Positions 31,831 to 41,475 of a DNA stretch of 64,000 nt are shown in pieces; position 1 is the stretch's first letter; each line of letters begins with the position of its first letter. A model generated the notes under the pieces. It was given only the letters and a program-made list of their open reading frames with translations, ran no database searches and was not told the origin of the DNA. A program made the translations under genes and the position numbers. The DNA is from Verrucomicrobia bacterium IMCC26134 (GTDB lineage Bacteria; Verrucomicrobiota; Verrucomicrobiia; Opitutales; Opitutaceae): NCBI GenBank assembly GCA_000972765.1, contig CP011265.1, forward strand, positions 3,937,001 to 4,001,000, given 5' to 3'.

Positions 31831-32334
31831 CTACGGGGCGGAAGGGGGTGTGGGCAGCGGCGGGCATTCGGAAGAGTCGAGCAGGCCGCTGGGGATAAGG
31901 ACTTGGATGGTGAAGGTGAGGCGTGAGACGTCGCGCTCGCCTTCCTTCTGGAAGAGGATATTGCCAGCGGCCTCATCGACGGAGAGGACGTCGTAAGGCG
32001 GAAGGCGCAGGCCGCCAGAGGAGCCGGAGAAAAGGCGGCGGACGAGGCCGAGCAGCGATTGATGGTAGGCTACGCCGTCGGTGCGTGGGGTATTGATCTC
32101 GACGGTGACGTTGCCCCGGTGGTGATTGTAAAAGGGCAGTCTTTGGCGGGACCAGCCAAGCTGCCCCGAGGCCTTGATAAAGAGGGAGGCCTCGACGACG
32201 AGCCGGGCTACGACGGGAGAAAACTCGGCGGCGGACTGGCTCTCAAAGACATTAGTGGCGCCAAGGGAGCGGAGGCTGGTGGCTATACCGCGCTCGGTGG
32301 TCTGCTCGAAGGCATAGAATAGATCGGGGCTCAT
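31831..32334 (-). CDS. Head-tail/tail completion-like protein
   Basis: 167 residues. It has an alpha-beta start (MSPDLFYAFEQTTERGIATSLRSLG), NVTVEINTPRTDG in the middle and SRLTFTIQVLIPSGLL near the end, then a proline-rich tail. This order is common in phage tail terminator or completion proteins of similar size. It overlaps the upstream gene by four bases. Family assignment is by position more than by motif. Confidence 0.5.
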   Translation of the reverse strand: MSPDLFYAFEQTTERGIATSLRSLGATNVFESQSAAEFSPVVARLVVEASLFIKASGQLGWSRQRLPFYNHHRGNVTVEINTPRTDGVAYHQSLLGLVRRLFSGSSGGLRLPPYDVLSVDEAAGNILFQKEGERDVSRLTFTIQVLIPSGLLDSSECPPLPTPPSAP

Positions 32335-33125
32335 AGAGAATTGGAATTGAGGGTGAGGCCTGGGTAGGCGCGGAGGAGCTTGGACATATCCTGGAAGACG
32401 CCGCGGGAGAGATTCTGCTCGAAGTAGGCGGCGCGGCCCGAGAGGACGGTCTGCAGGATGGCATCCAGGCCAGCCTTAGGGCCATAAGGCAGGCGGTTGA
32501 TAAGGGAGAGCATGAAGCCTTGCTGCCGGGCCTCCTGCTCGGAGAAGCCGTTGGTTATGGCGCGGCCTTGGGAGGTGAGAGCGGCGCGGGCCTTGGCGAG
32601 GCCGGCGCCGGAGATGCCGCCACCGGGGACGCTTTCGAGGGCGATGCCAAGACTGTCGGCGATCTGGACCCAGCTCTGGCGGGCGAGGCCAGCAGAGCGC
32701 TTGGCGAGGGGGAGTCGTTTGGAGGCCTGGATCTTGAAGTCGGCCACGGCTTCTTTCAGGTCGATCCAGGTCTTCTCGCCAAAGTGGCGGTTGAGGGGCT
32801 TTAGGCCGGCGGAGTGGGTTTGCTGAAATCCTCGGCGGCCTCGGGTGCGGCGCCAGACAACGCCGAAGTCGCCACGGATGCCAGCGTTGATGTAGATGTC
32901 GCCCTCGCGGTTGCCGCCGTTGAGGCCGAGATCCTTGACGATGCGGAGTCGCTCGTTGGTCGTGATGGAATCGGCAGGGGCGACTTTAGTGCGGCCGGCG
33001 CAGGCCTTGAGGATGGAGCCCGCCTCGGCCATGAGGACGCGCTTCATCGAGACGGGGGCGGCGGAGATGAGCGCCGCGAGGCCTCGATCAAAGCCGGCAT
33101 GCTCGATTTGAGTGAGGGCAGGCAT
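32331..33125 (-). CDS. Hypothetical connector-region protein
   Basis: 264 residues, basic and mostly helical (KRVLMAEAGSILKACAG, KTWIDLKEAVADFKIQASKRLPLAKRSAG). It could be an HK97 gp10-like minor protein, but it is about twice the usual length. GGISGAGLAKARAALTSQ suggests a flexible hinge. It sits between the short connector gene and the completion-like gene. Confidence 0.5.
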   Translation of the reverse strand: MPALTQIEHAGFDRGLAALISAAPVSMKRVLMAEAGSILKACAGRTKVAPADSITTNERLRIVKDLGLNGGNREGDIYINAGIRGDFGVVWRRTRGRRGFQQTHSAGLKPLNRHFGEKTWIDLKEAVADFKIQASKRLPLAKRSAGLARQSWVQIADSLGIALESVPGGGISGAGLAKARAALTSQGRAITNGFSEQEARQQGFMLSLINRLPYGPKAGLDAILQTVLSGRAAYFEQNLSRGVFQDMSKLLRAYPGLTLNSNSL

Positions 33126-33129
33126 AACT

Positions 33130-33453
33130 TTACGCTTTGCCGAGAGCGAACCACCATTCGCCGCCGCGGTGGATGGCGGCGATCTCGCCGATAAGATAGG
33201 GCACTCCGCCGATGGTGAGGAGGGCTCCTTTTACTGGAGTGAAGTCAGGGTAGATCGCCATGTTCACCCGGGCGACTATGTCGGGCAGGACGCCGAAGCC
33301 GCCGGCCTCGATCTCGCGGCCGGTGCGGATGGCGGTATAGTAGACGCAGATCTCCTGCCCGGCATAGGTGGCGGGCTCGGCATCGGTGGCGTGACGGTGA
33401 GCGGCGCCCTGGGCGGCGAAGGCGGCGGCTTGGGAGCGGGACCAGGATGGCAT
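33130..33453 (-). CDS. Head-tail joining-like protein
   Basis: 107 residues. After an alanine-rich start, it is beta-rich: QEICVYYTAIRTG, FGVLPDIVARVNMAIYPDF and LLTIGGVPYLIGEIAAIHRGGEWWFALGKA. Small proteins with this strand pattern and the G-G-x-x-Y-x-I-x-x-I motif join head and tail in siphophages. It lies immediately downstream of the coat protein gene and terminator. Confidence 0.5.
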   Translation of the reverse strand: MPSWSRSQAAAFAAQGAAHRHATDAEPATYAGQEICVYYTAIRTGREIEAGGFGVLPDIVARVNMAIYPDFTPVKGALLTIGGVPYLIGEIAAIHRGGEWWFALGKA

Positions 33454-33495
33454 CGAGTGAGGGCGGTAGATGGTGGAGCTGAATGGGTGAAGAAA

Positions 33496-33532
33496 AAGAA
33501 AAGCCCGCAGCGGAGGTGTATCCGGTGCGGGC
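33496..33532 (-). terminator. Terminator after the coat protein gene
   Basis: GCCCGCA at 33503-33509 pairs with TGCGGGC at 33526-33532; on the minus strand a T-rich run follows (TTTTCTTTTTC). It lies 40 bases past the coat gene stop and could lower expression of the tail genes relative to the coat. Confidence 0.7.
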
Positions 33533-33572
33533 GATGCTATAGCTACGGGCCGCGTGCTTGACGCGGTGGATC

Positions 33573-34721
33573 TTAGCCGAGGAGGACTGCGACATGCGCA
33601 GGCTTCTCGACCGCCCAGCCCCAGGCGATGCTGACCTCAAAGGTCACCATGCGGTAGCCACCGTAGGCAGCGAGCTCGAAGGCGAGGCCGGTCTTCTCGT
33701 CGATGATGGTCTCGCGCATGATGGCCATGTCGCCGGTGGCGGGCAGGGCAGGCAGGCGGGTGCCGAGCACGATCGCATCGCGGCTGAAGGCGAGGTTGGC
33801 GGTGAAGCTGTTGCCGATGGTGAGGGCGGTGGCGGAGGCCGGAAGCGCCTTCTGCAGACCGGGCTCGGCGATGACGATCGTGCCAGCGGCAGCGACGCCC
33901 GTCTTGACGACGTATTTGTTGGTATCACCGGAGAAGGTGATAACGTCGCCGGCGAGAATGGTGCCGCTGCCGGTGATGACGGGGATGCTGGTGGTGCCAA
34001 CAGCGAAGCCGGCCGCGCTGCTGGTATAGCTCGTGCCGGTGCCTTTCGTGACGGCGGCGATCTTGGACTCTTCGCGGATGGCGAAGCCGTTGACGTCGAT
34101 GAGCACGCCGGCGCGGGTGCTGTCACCGGAGAGGCTGGCATTGGCGGTGAGCGGGTTGTTGAGGAGGGTGCGGAGCGCCGCACCGGCAGTCGTGTCGATG
34201 ACGAGGGAGCGGTCGCTCATGGGCGCGCCGTTGTCGTCGAGGATCTTTTTGACCTGGGCGGACTCGCCGAGGTTGGTGGCGAAGGCGGTGGTGCCAGCGG
34301 TGCCGTAGGCACGGGAGGCAGCGACGCGGGCGGCGGCGTAGCCATCGGTGCTGATCTCAGCGACGGCGGCGCGGAAGGCCTGTGCGATCTGCTGCTGCTG
34401 GACGGTGAGGTAGCCGGGGCCGGAGTTGATGCCGACGGTGTCTTCGCCGGACCAGCTGAACGGGAAGGCGCGGGACTTGGTGAGGGTGAATGCTACGTTG
34501 CCGATAGTCTGATCGGCGGCGGCGGGCAGGGCCATCGCGGCAGTCGTGTCTTTGCCGGCGGTGTTGACCGGGGCGGCAGAGGAGCGGAGGGACTGGCCAA
34601 CGGCCAGGCGTTCGATACCGGTGAGCCGGTTGGTCGCGGCGATGAGGCCGGTGAGTTCGCGGGAGACTACGTTGAGGGCAACGTAGGCATCGGGGATGAG
34701 GTTCGTGAGCGTGTTAGCCAT
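33573..34721 (-). CDS. Major capsid protein, P22 coat family
   Basis: 382 residues. The N-terminal ANTLTNLIPDAYVALNVVSREL and the AVGQSLRSSAAP that follows are typical of P22-like (gp5) coat proteins. An inserted beta domain is visible around residues 225-285 (GFAVGTTSIPVITGSGTILAGDVITFSGD), in the place of the P22 I-domain. The C-terminal AIVLGTRLPALPATGDMAIMR and TFEVSIAWGWAVEKPAHVAVLLG complete the fold. It assembles the head shell. The protease and scaffold-like genes lie just upstream and a terminator lies just downstream. Confidence 0.82.
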   Translation of the reverse strand: MANTLTNLIPDAYVALNVVSRELTGLIAATNRLTGIERLAVGQSLRSSAAPVNTAGKDTTAAMALPAAADQTIGNVAFTLTKSRAFPFSWSGEDTVGINSGPGYLTVQQQQIAQAFRAAVAEISTDGYAAARVAASRAYGTAGTTAFATNLGESAQVKKILDDNGAPMSDRSLVIDTTAGAALRTLLNNPLTANASLSGDSTRAGVLIDVNGFAIREESKIAAVTKGTGTSYTSSAAGFAVGTTSIPVITGSGTILAGDVITFSGDTNKYVVKTGVAAAGTIVIAEPGLQKALPASATALTIGNSFTANLAFSRDAIVLGTRLPALPATGDMAIMRETIIDEKTGLAFELAAYGGYRMVTFEVSIAWGWAVEKPAHVAVLLG

Positions 34722-34778
34722 GGGAGGGTGAGTTTAGGTGTTTGAAGGTTAAAGCAGGGTGAGGGTGTCAAAGGGGGC

Positions 34779-35330
34779 TCAGTCAGTGCAGCGGCCGCCG
34801 GCCGCGGAGAAGGCTGCGCGCTCGCGGTTGGAGAGGGCCCGGAAGGCAGTGAGGGTGAGGGTGGCTGACTTATGCCCACCAGCGGCGGACTGGGCGGTGG
34901 CAGTGACGGGAGGGCAGCCGGTGGCGGCGAGCTGCTCGGCAGCGCGGGTGCTGATGCGGGCCTCGAGGGCAGCGCTGATATCTGTAGCGGAGTAGCTGGC
35001 CTCGCTGGCGGCAGGGAGCTTGACGCCGGCGGTAGCCAGAGCGGCGGTGAAGGCGGCTAGCTGAGCAGTGGCGGACTCGGCATTGGCGCGGGCGGCGCGG
35101 AGATCGACCTGGGTGCTGTTGATGGTGGCACCGGCCTGCTCGAGCTCGGCCGAGAGGGTGGCCAGAGCGGCGGTGTGGTCGGCTGCAGCGGGGGCGGGCG
35201 AAATAGCCAGGCTAGTGATGTGGGCCTGGATGGCTCCGGCGAGGGTCTGGTCGGCGGAGAGGGTGATACCGAGGGTGGGGAGAAGGGCGAGGAGCTCTTC
35301 GGTGGCACGGGCGCGGGCGATGAAGTTCAT
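34779..35330 (-). CDS. Scaffold-like or capsid-assembly protein
   Basis: 183 residues, alanine-rich and largely coiled coil (ATLSAELEQAGATINSTQ, LRAARANAESATAQLAAFT), with a C-terminal LTAFRALSNRERAAFSAAGG that resembles the capsid-binding helix of scaffolds. It lies between the S49 protease and the coat gene, the usual place for a scaffold. The start MNFIARARATEE is chosen because upstream residues are not coding. The role is inferred from position and helix content. Confidence 0.6.
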   Translation of the reverse strand: MNFIARARATEELLALLPTLGITLSADQTLAGAIQAHITSLAISPAPAAADHTAALATLSAELEQAGATINSTQVDLRAARANAESATAQLAAFTAALATAGVKLPAASEASYSATDISAALEARISTRAAEQLAATGCPPVTATAQSAAGGHKSATLTLTAFRALSNRERAAFSAAGGRCTD

Positions 35331-35371
35331 GATGGTGGGCAGGGTGTCAAAGTTTGCGACGTCGCAAAGGC

Positions 35372-36220
35372 TCAGGTGGCGAGCTGGGTGAGTAGATCGT
35401 CGAGGTCGGTGACGAGTTGATCGCAGAGGCCGAGGCGGAGGGCTTCTGTGCCCATGAAGCACTGGCCCTGCATCGACTCGGATGTGACGGAGGGGCGGGC
35501 GGCAAGCACGGCGGTGGTGAAGAGGGCGTAGAGGTCATCAACCTCGGCCTGCCAGCGGGCGATAGTATCGGGGGCGACAGGGAGCCCTTGGATACCGTCG
35601 GCTTTATGCTCGCCCGCTTTGATGAGGACCATGCGGTAACCGGCCTCGGCCCAGGCGTCGGACTCGTCGATGATGGCCATGTAGACGCCGATACTGCCGA
35701 GGTCGGCAGTGGGAGTGGCGAAGAGTGCAGTGCAGCCAGTGGAGAGCCAGTAGGCGGCGGAGGCGCAGAGATTGTCGGCGAAGGCGTAGATGGGCTTCTG
35801 CGCGCTCCACTCGCGGAGGCGGGTGACCAGCTCGGGGATGCCGGTGACAGTGCCGCCGGGGCTGTCGATATGGAGGACGATGCGGGTGACGCGGGGGTTG
35901 GCGATGGCGAGGGCTAGATCACGCTGCAGGGTCTCGAGGGAGACGCCGCCGCAATCAGCCTCCATGTCGCTGATCCGCTTCGCACAGATGCCGAAGAATC
36001 GGATGACGGCGGTGCCGCCGAGCAGGGGGGCGGTGATGCTGGCCGGTGCAGCATCGGCACGGGGGCGAGTGGGTGCGATGGCGAGGGAATCGCTCGAGGT
36101 GACGGGGTGGTGGCCGGCAACAAGGCGCGAGGAAAGCAGGGAGCGAATAGCTTCGAGGGTGGCGGGGCGCACGGCCCACTTGGCAGAGCGGAGCGAGGCG
36201 AGGATGTGTGGGTAGCGCAT
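35372..36220 (-). CDS. S49 (SppA-like) prohead protease
   Basis: 282 residues. IDSPGGTVTGIPEL opens the ClpP/crotonase-like core (about 118-131), CASAAYWLSTGCTALFATP contains the Ser nucleophile, and LGSIGVYMAII plus VLIKAGEHKADG give the general-base lysine region. The S49 family makes phage head-maturation proteases that cut scaffold and coat proteins. It sits between portal and scaffold-like genes, the same order as in lambda-type packaging modules. Confidence 0.85.
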   Translation of the reverse strand: MRYPHILASLRSAKWAVRPATLEAIRSLLSSRLVAGHHPVTSSDSLAIAPTRPRADAAPASITAPLLGGTAVIRFFGICAKRISDMEADCGGVSLETLQRDLALAIANPRVTRIVLHIDSPGGTVTGIPELVTRLREWSAQKPIYAFADNLCASAAYWLSTGCTALFATPTADLGSIGVYMAIIDESDAWAEAGYRMVLIKAGEHKADGIQGLPVAPDTIARWQAEVDDLYALFTTAVLAARPSVTSESMQGQCFMGTEALRLGLCDQLVTDLDDLLTQLAT

Positions 36221-36225
36221 GGTAA

Positions 36226-37701
36226 TCAGGGAGCGAGGGTGGTGGGATCTGGGCTAGGGCTGAGGCGGTTGACGGTATCGACCGAGTCGCCGACCTTGAG
36301 GGGGGTGCCAATCTCGTCGGGCTGCAGGCCGAACTCGGCGGCTATCTCCTTGCGTTGGGAGACATACTCGGCCTCGGCCCGGAGCACTGTCTCGGTGGTG
36401 GCGCCGAGGCTGCGACGGATAACGGCGGAGTGCGAGTCGAAGCCGGCCCGGACGTTCTCCCGGTCTTGCTGCTGGGCGCGGGAGGCGTCGACCGAGAACT
36501 CGGGGGGCTGGGGGATGGCCCAGCGCCACCAGTCGCTGCTCTCGGGGAGATCACCGCGCTTGATGAGTTTGGCGACGAAGTAGCGTGCGATGCGGAGCGC
36601 GGGGCGAACGAGCCGGCGATGGCGCGCCATGATGGCCGTGTTGATGTTATCCTGGAAGCCGCGGATACCGGCACCGGTGAGCGAGGAGAGGTCCAGCATC
36701 TCCTGGCGCCAGCCCATGCCGAAGAGGGCGCCGCGCTCAATAGTGCGGTCGAAGCTCCGCCAGCCATCGCTGGGCGAGCCACTCTCGTGGGCCTTGAGGT
36801 CGCCGCCGCCTGAGCGGACGTAGCGCACGAGGCCGCCCATGAGGACTTGGGACTGGGGCTCGCCGTTGGTGGTGCGAGTGGCGGGGCCAGCACCCATGCC
36901 GGGGATGGCAGGGGCCTCGCCGGTAGAATTAGACTCGATAAGGGTGACGGCGGCATGGACTTTCTGCGCCTGCTTCTGAAGGTCGCGAGACTCTTTTACG
37001 TCATACCAATCGAGCACCGAGTAGGCGATCGAGGGGAAGGGGCGGCCGTCCGAGAACCAGCGGGGATGGGTGATGTGGACCATGTCCTGGGCGGGGATAT
37101 CGCGGTCTTCGCTGGGGTCGTGGCCGAGGATGCGGTAGCCGATCTCGGCGGCGGCGTTGTCATAGATAATGCCGTTGATGATGCGGCGGCCGGCATAGGG
37201 ACCGGATGGGACTACGGAGGAGCCTGAGTAGCGGGAGCCGATGCGGTGAGCCTCGAGGTTTTGCACCTGCGGGAAGCCGGTCTCGGTCTCGGTGAGGAGG
37301 GGGAACAGGGAGCCGTCGACGTCGAGGGAGCAGCAGGCGGTCCACCAGATATCAGTCCAGTCGAAGAGCGATCCGCGAACGTCGGCGATATCGAGCGCAC
37401 GGTGGAGGACCTCGGTGGCACGCTTGCCCCAGGCTCGATCACGGCCGGCGAACTCAGGGAGCCAGCCGCTGGCGGAGACGTAGTCGGCTTTCTGGTCGAT
37501 GGCTCCGGCGACTACAGAGAAGGCTTCGCGGATCCAGCGGGCATCGTTGAGTATCATCTGATGCTTCTGGCGGGAGAGGAGCGAGGCCATGTCGCCGTCG
37601 AGGCGCGGGCGGTCCAGGCGGTAGCGAGACTCTTCGGTGCTGGTGTAGCGGGCGGGCGTCTCGTAGGGGCGGCCAAACTGGTTGAAGATGGGTGTGGCCA
37701 T
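36226..37701 (-). CDS. Portal protein, lambda gpB type
   Basis: 491 residues. The start at MATPIFNQFGRPYETPARY matches lambda-family portals. Diagnostic stretches include WIREAFSVVAGAIDQKADYV, QNLEAHRIGSRY, DIPAQDMVHITHPRWFSDGR, QAQKVHAAVTLIESN and LTGAGIRGFQDNINTAIMARHR. It forms the ring through which DNA enters. The frame upstream to 37791 is proline-rich and rejected. It is preceded by a gpW-position gene and the large terminase, as in lambda. Confidence 0.85.
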   Translation of the reverse strand: MATPIFNQFGRPYETPARYTSTEESRYRLDRPRLDGDMASLLSRQKHQMILNDARWIREAFSVVAGAIDQKADYVSASGWLPEFAGRDRAWGKRATEVLHRALDIADVRGSLFDWTDIWWTACCSLDVDGSLFPLLTETETGFPQVQNLEAHRIGSRYSGSSVVPSGPYAGRRIINGIIYDNAAAEIGYRILGHDPSEDRDIPAQDMVHITHPRWFSDGRPFPSIAYSVLDWYDVKESRDLQKQAQKVHAAVTLIESNSTGEAPAIPGMGAGPATRTTNGEPQSQVLMGGLVRYVRSGGGDLKAHESGSPSDGWRSFDRTIERGALFGMGWRQEMLDLSSLTGAGIRGFQDNINTAIMARHRRLVRPALRIARYFVAKLIKRGDLPESSDWWRWAIPQPPEFSVDASRAQQQDRENVRAGFDSHSAVIRRSLGATTETVLRAEAEYVSQRKEIAAEFGLQPDEIGTPLKVGDSVDTVNRLSPSPDPTTLAP

Positions 37702-37738
37702 GGCAGGGGATGACGGAGTTAAAGGAGGGGCGCAGGGA

Positions 37739-38014
37739 TCAGCGCATGGTAAAGGCAGCGCAGGAGCTGGCCCGGGGGGCGGTATCATCAAGCTCGAGCA
37801 GGATGGACTCGATCGCTTCGAGGAGCAGGCCTTTGGGGCAGGTGATCTCGCCGGAGTGACTGCCGCCCTCGGCGGAGAGGGAGGTGAGGGTGACTGTCTC
37901 GGTGGCGCTGGCGAAGGTCGTGTCGGCCATGGCGCGAAGTCCGGTCAGGTTGGAGGCATACTTGCGGCGCAGATACTGGCGGAGGGTGGCGAGGAGGTTA
38001 TAGTCGGCGGGCAT
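37739..38014 (-). CDS. Small gpW-position phage protein
   Basis: 91 residues. The start MPADYNLLATLRQYLRRKY is helical, followed by ETVTLTSLSAEGGSHSGEIT and LLLEAIESILLELDDT. The place between large terminase and portal is that of gpW (head-tail joining) in lambda-type phages, but residues do not let me confirm the gpW fold. It is called from position and gene spacing. Confidence 0.55.
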   Translation of the reverse strand: MPADYNLLATLRQYLRRKYASNLTGLRAMADTTFASATETVTLTSLSAEGGSHSGEITCPKGLLLEAIESILLELDDTAPRASSCAAFTMR

Positions 38015-38037
38015 CTCTTGCCGGGGCGTGTCAAAGC

Positions 38038-40233
38038 TCAGGCGGTGCGGGGGCGGGCGGACTTTTCTGAGTCAGCACGGGCGCGGGCTTTATCTGCCCG
38101 GATGCGGGGCAGGAGCCACTCGAAGAGGACGAGGGCGAGCTTGACGGCATCGCCTTTGTGGTTGGCGCCGGGGTTTTCGTCCCACCGGCCGTCATCTCGG
38201 CGCTGCTCAGCGGTGAGCTCGGCGCAGGTCTGGGCATCGAGGTCGAGCGGGAGATAGAGGCGGGGGGGAAGATTGAAGAGGACAGGATCCTTTCCCTCGG
38301 CTTGTGCTTGCACGATGTCTTTGGCGCGGCCGATTCGGCCTTCGTAGAGCTTGGTCTTGTAGGTGTCGTCGGAGAAGAAGTAGATGGGCATCTGCTGCAT
38401 GCGGTGAGTGATCTTCGACTCGCGAATAGGAGTGGTGACTTGTATGCCACCGCGGCCGAAGCTGGCGTAGAGTCGCCCGGAGAGCGCCTGACAGAGGTCG
38501 TAGACTTCATCGGTGCGGTGGCCGGCGGCATCGCAGAGTCCGAACTGGGGGACGACGGGGGCGGGAGGCTCGGATGGCTGGGCGCCGTGCAGGACTTTAG
38601 CGACGACGGGGATCTTGGCCTGGAAGCGGTGGTGGATGTCGATGTCGGCGACGGAGTCAAACCAGTCAATCAGGCAGGAGGTGCCGTCCTCGAGCCAGCC
38701 CATGATGACTGCCGCGTAGTGGGTATCCTGCGTATCGAAGGTCAGGGTGACCAGATCTGGGACGAAGGGGCAGGTGCCGCGGTAGTAGTGGGCGCGCAGG
38801 TCGAGAAGTGACTCGGGAGTGAGGGCGGTGGTCTGGGCGCGAAAGACGAGGCCGAGGTTGTTGTTGAAGAAGTGGAGGAGCTTGGATGCGTCGCCTTCGC
38901 AGTCGATAAAGAGCAGAGCGAGGGCGCCCCAGTGGATCTCGGCGTCGAGACAGTAGAGATCGGAGATATGACGGGAGCGGCGGCGCGGGTGCGGCCTGGC
39001 GTTGGTAACGAGCCAGCGGCCGGCGAGCATCATGGCGACTTTGGCTTCGAGTCGCTCTCCAGAGAGTAATCGGCGGCGGACCTCGGTCGCGCCTTTATCC
39101 TCTCCAGGATACAGATCGGCGTGGTCGGCGGTGAGCAGTTCGCGGCCGGTGATGCGACAGCCGGCCACGCACTCATAGTAGGTCTCGGCGAGGACGCGTT
39201 CACGATCCCATGCGCCACCGGTGCCGGGGTGCCCGGCATCTCCTACTAAATCGCGGCAGTGGGAAAAGACGATGCGGCCGAGGCGAGGAGGTGGGCAGCG
39301 GGCCCAGTCTTCGGTGATAGGTGTGCCTTTCTTATCCACGGGGCGGAGATTCACGGTGGCGGATTCGCCAAACATGGTGAGCTCCTGGAAGGTGCCGCAA
39401 TGGGGGCAGGGCACGAGGCGGATGGAGCGGGTGCCGGTGCACCAGCGGCGGTGGAAGGCGGTGCCTGGTCGCTTGGGCTTCGACATGGCGAAGAGCTTGG
39501 CGTCGGGGTGGCGGCTCATGCGGGACTCGGCGAGGTCGAAGGTGGAGCCCTCGTCGGTGATCTCGCTCTTGGTCTCGCATTCGTCGAGGGTGACGGTGCG
39601 GAGCCACTTGTTTTTGAAGACGCCGGCACTGTATGACCCGGACAAATAGACGGTCATGTTGCGCAGGAACTTGGTATAGGTCCCGTCGTCGTCCGGGTTG
39701 GCAGGGAACTCTTCTCCGGCGGCGGCTTCGAGGGTTTTCTCGAGCCGGTCCTTGGAGATGTTTTTGGCTTCATTCTTCGAGTCGATAGCGAAGAGGGTAT
39801 GACCAGGGGCATGCCGGGGCATGAAGCGGATGTTGTTGAGTGCTGCTTCGGTGTAGCCGGTGCGGGAGGACTTGATGACGAGGTCCTCTTTCCACGCCGG
39901 GTCGGTCATGGTCTCGTTGAACTCGCGGACATGGGGTGTGCGAGCCGAGTTATACCAGCCGGAGCGGATAGCGCCCTTAGTGTCGAGAAAGACATTGAAG
40001 TCGTCGGCCCACTCCCAGACGGAGCGATCTGGAATGAGCGGGCGGTAGGCAGGGTCGAAGACATCGGAGAGGAGCCACTCGAGGGTGGCGCGGGGGCGGG
40101 TCGAGGCCGGGCTCCTTGATGTAAGCGAGACCCGGGGATCAACCTGGCGATTCAGGGTGCGTGAAATTACCGGTTCAGGTCGAGGGGCGACACTAAACTC
40201 AACGGAGAGCGGAAGCTCGAGGGCCTCACTCAT
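38038..40233 (-). CDS. Terminase large subunit, GpA family
   Basis: 731 residues. The packaging ATPase domain has a diverged Walker A (KSSRTGYTEAALNN) and Walker B TVTLDECETKSEI. A zinc-type knuckle follows (VPCPHCGTFQEL; later CVAGC). The nuclease domain follows with VTLTFDTQDTHYAAVIMGW, LCDAAGHRTDEVYDLC and GANHKGDAVKLALVLFEW. This is the GpA group used by lambda and other cos phages. Its start overlaps the end of the small subunit gene by four bases. Confidence 0.9.
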   Translation of the reverse strand: MSEALELPLSVEFSVAPRPEPVISRTLNRQVDPRVSLTSRSPASTRPRATLEWLLSDVFDPAYRPLIPDRSVWEWADDFNVFLDTKGAIRSGWYNSARTPHVREFNETMTDPAWKEDLVIKSSRTGYTEAALNNIRFMPRHAPGHTLFAIDSKNEAKNISKDRLEKTLEAAAGEEFPANPDDDGTYTKFLRNMTVYLSGSYSAGVFKNKWLRTVTLDECETKSEITDEGSTFDLAESRMSRHPDAKLFAMSKPKRPGTAFHRRWCTGTRSIRLVPCPHCGTFQELTMFGESATVNLRPVDKKGTPITEDWARCPPPRLGRIVFSHCRDLVGDAGHPGTGGAWDRERVLAETYYECVAGCRITGRELLTADHADLYPGEDKGATEVRRRLLSGERLEAKVAMMLAGRWLVTNARPHPRRRSRHISDLYCLDAEIHWGALALLFIDCEGDASKLLHFFNNNLGLVFRAQTTALTPESLLDLRAHYYRGTCPFVPDLVTLTFDTQDTHYAAVIMGWLEDGTSCLIDWFDSVADIDIHHRFQAKIPVVAKVLHGAQPSEPPAPVVPQFGLCDAAGHRTDEVYDLCQALSGRLYASFGRGGIQVTTPIRESKITHRMQQMPIYFFSDDTYKTKLYEGRIGRAKDIVQAQAEGKDPVLFNLPPRLYLPLDLDAQTCAELTAEQRRDDGRWDENPGANHKGDAVKLALVLFEWLLPRIRADKARARADSEKSARPRTA

Positions 40234-41036
40234 GCAGGGTGAGGCATAACCTGGGAGGGTGCCGTGGCGGGTTGGGTATCGGAGAAGAATGCGCTTTCGC
40301 GGAGCATGCGGAACCAGGCGTCGACGGCCGATACGCAGCGGATCCGGGGGATGCCCAGGTCCTCGACGATGGCGAGGAGGGACTGGGCCATGGCAGAGTG
40401 GATGCGGAGGAGGTCACGTTTCACCTCGGCGATGGGGACTACATCACCGCGAGCGCGTTGGTATTCATCAAATGCACGCTGGGCTGCGTTGAGCATATCG
40501 CCGGAGCGTTGGGCATTACGCTGGCGGTTGATAATATCGGCTTCTTCGCTACCAGCGAAGGCGCGCTCGAGCAGCGTGAGATTAGCGGAGTGAATGATCT
40601 GGAGGCGCTGGAGGTTCTCTTCGATCGTGCCGGCCACCATGTCGGCGCCTTCCATGAGGGGCTTGGCGGTTGTAGTTTCATGAGTAGGCGGGCTCGGGAG
40701 TGGGGTATCAGCCGCGGCGGGCCTGGCGGGATCCCTGGCGAGATCGAGGATTGGATCGGCCGAGGAATGGGCTTTCTTACCTGCAGCAGATGCGGCGTGA
40801 ACTAACTCCGCCGGCGCGGTATTGGATTGATTACGGGCCCACCAATCGACGGCTGAGGATAGGTCGTCCAGTGGGAAGTGCTCGCCGGTGGCCTTTCCGC
40901 GGGCGACCCAGCGCTTGATCGTGCGTAGTGAGACTCCAATATCGGCCGCATAAGCAGCATACCCGCGCGCAGATCGAGAGCGGAGAGGCCTTGTTTTTGG
41001 GGGTGTCGTAACTGTCACTTCAAGCCGTGGTGTCAA
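40230..41036 (-). CDS. Terminase small subunit-like protein
   Basis: 268 residues. A helix-turn-helix lies near the N-terminus (GYAAYAADIGVSLRTIKRWVARGKATG, in the style of Nu1), giving DNA recognition. A proline/alanine linker (about 95-125) and a helical oligomerisation part (EENLQRLQIIHSANLTLLERA, DMLNAAQRAFDEYQRARGDV) follow. It would bind the cos or pac site and load the large subunit. The intergenic region upstream at 41037-41533 is the likely site. Confidence 0.75.
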   Translation of the reverse strand: MTPRLEVTVTTPPKTRPLRSRSARGYAAYAADIGVSLRTIKRWVARGKATGEHFPLDDLSSAVDWWARNQSNTAPAELVHAASAAGKKAHSSADPILDLARDPARPAAADTPLPSPPTHETTTAKPLMEGADMVAGTIEENLQRLQIIHSANLTLLERAFAGSEEADIINRQRNAQRSGDMLNAAQRAFDEYQRARGDVVPIAEVKRDLLRIHSAMAQSLLAIVEDLGIPRIRCVSAVDAWFRMLRESAFFSDTQPATAPSQVMPHPA

Positions 41037-41375
41037 AGTGCCAGAAATGTTTTTTGATGCGGGCGTGGAAACTAGGTTCGGGTCCGTTTAACCCTGCGAA
41101 GTGCCTTTTTTCCTAAAAGATTCCTTATGGGGGGTCACTTTTAGGATCTGCACGGGTTGCACCCCACCCCACCCTTCTTTTTTACGGCGCTTCTCTTGTG
41201 AATAATAATACCCTCCCATGCTTACCCCTGACTACCCGAACAACTCTTTCATGGTTATCCAATTAAAAGCGTTCGGGTGCTGCATGGGTTGCACTGGGTT
41301 GAGTTAAAAAATGGGGGGCGAGGGGGTGGTTATCGATCCGCAGGCCGGCGAAGAAGGGGGTGAAACGCCGCGCGG

Positions 41376-41410
41376 GCATAAACCCATGCGGCGTGAGCAT
41401 GGGTTTATGC
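41376..41410. repeat. Perfect 14-base inverted repeat
   Basis: GCATAAACCCATGC at 41376-41389 and GCATGGGTTTATGC at 41397-41410 are separated by 7 bases. No T run follows on either side, so it looks like a protein-binding or structural site, not a terminator. Confidence 0.85.
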
Positions 41411-41475
41411 AGACCCGTGCATGGGCCCGCGGCGATCGGCGATGGAGGAGGCCAGCGATCTCGGGTTGGGCACGA

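Noticed and set aside
33558..34745. 395-codon plus-strand frame opposite the coat protein gene
   Set aside because: Low-complexity antisense translation of the coat gene.
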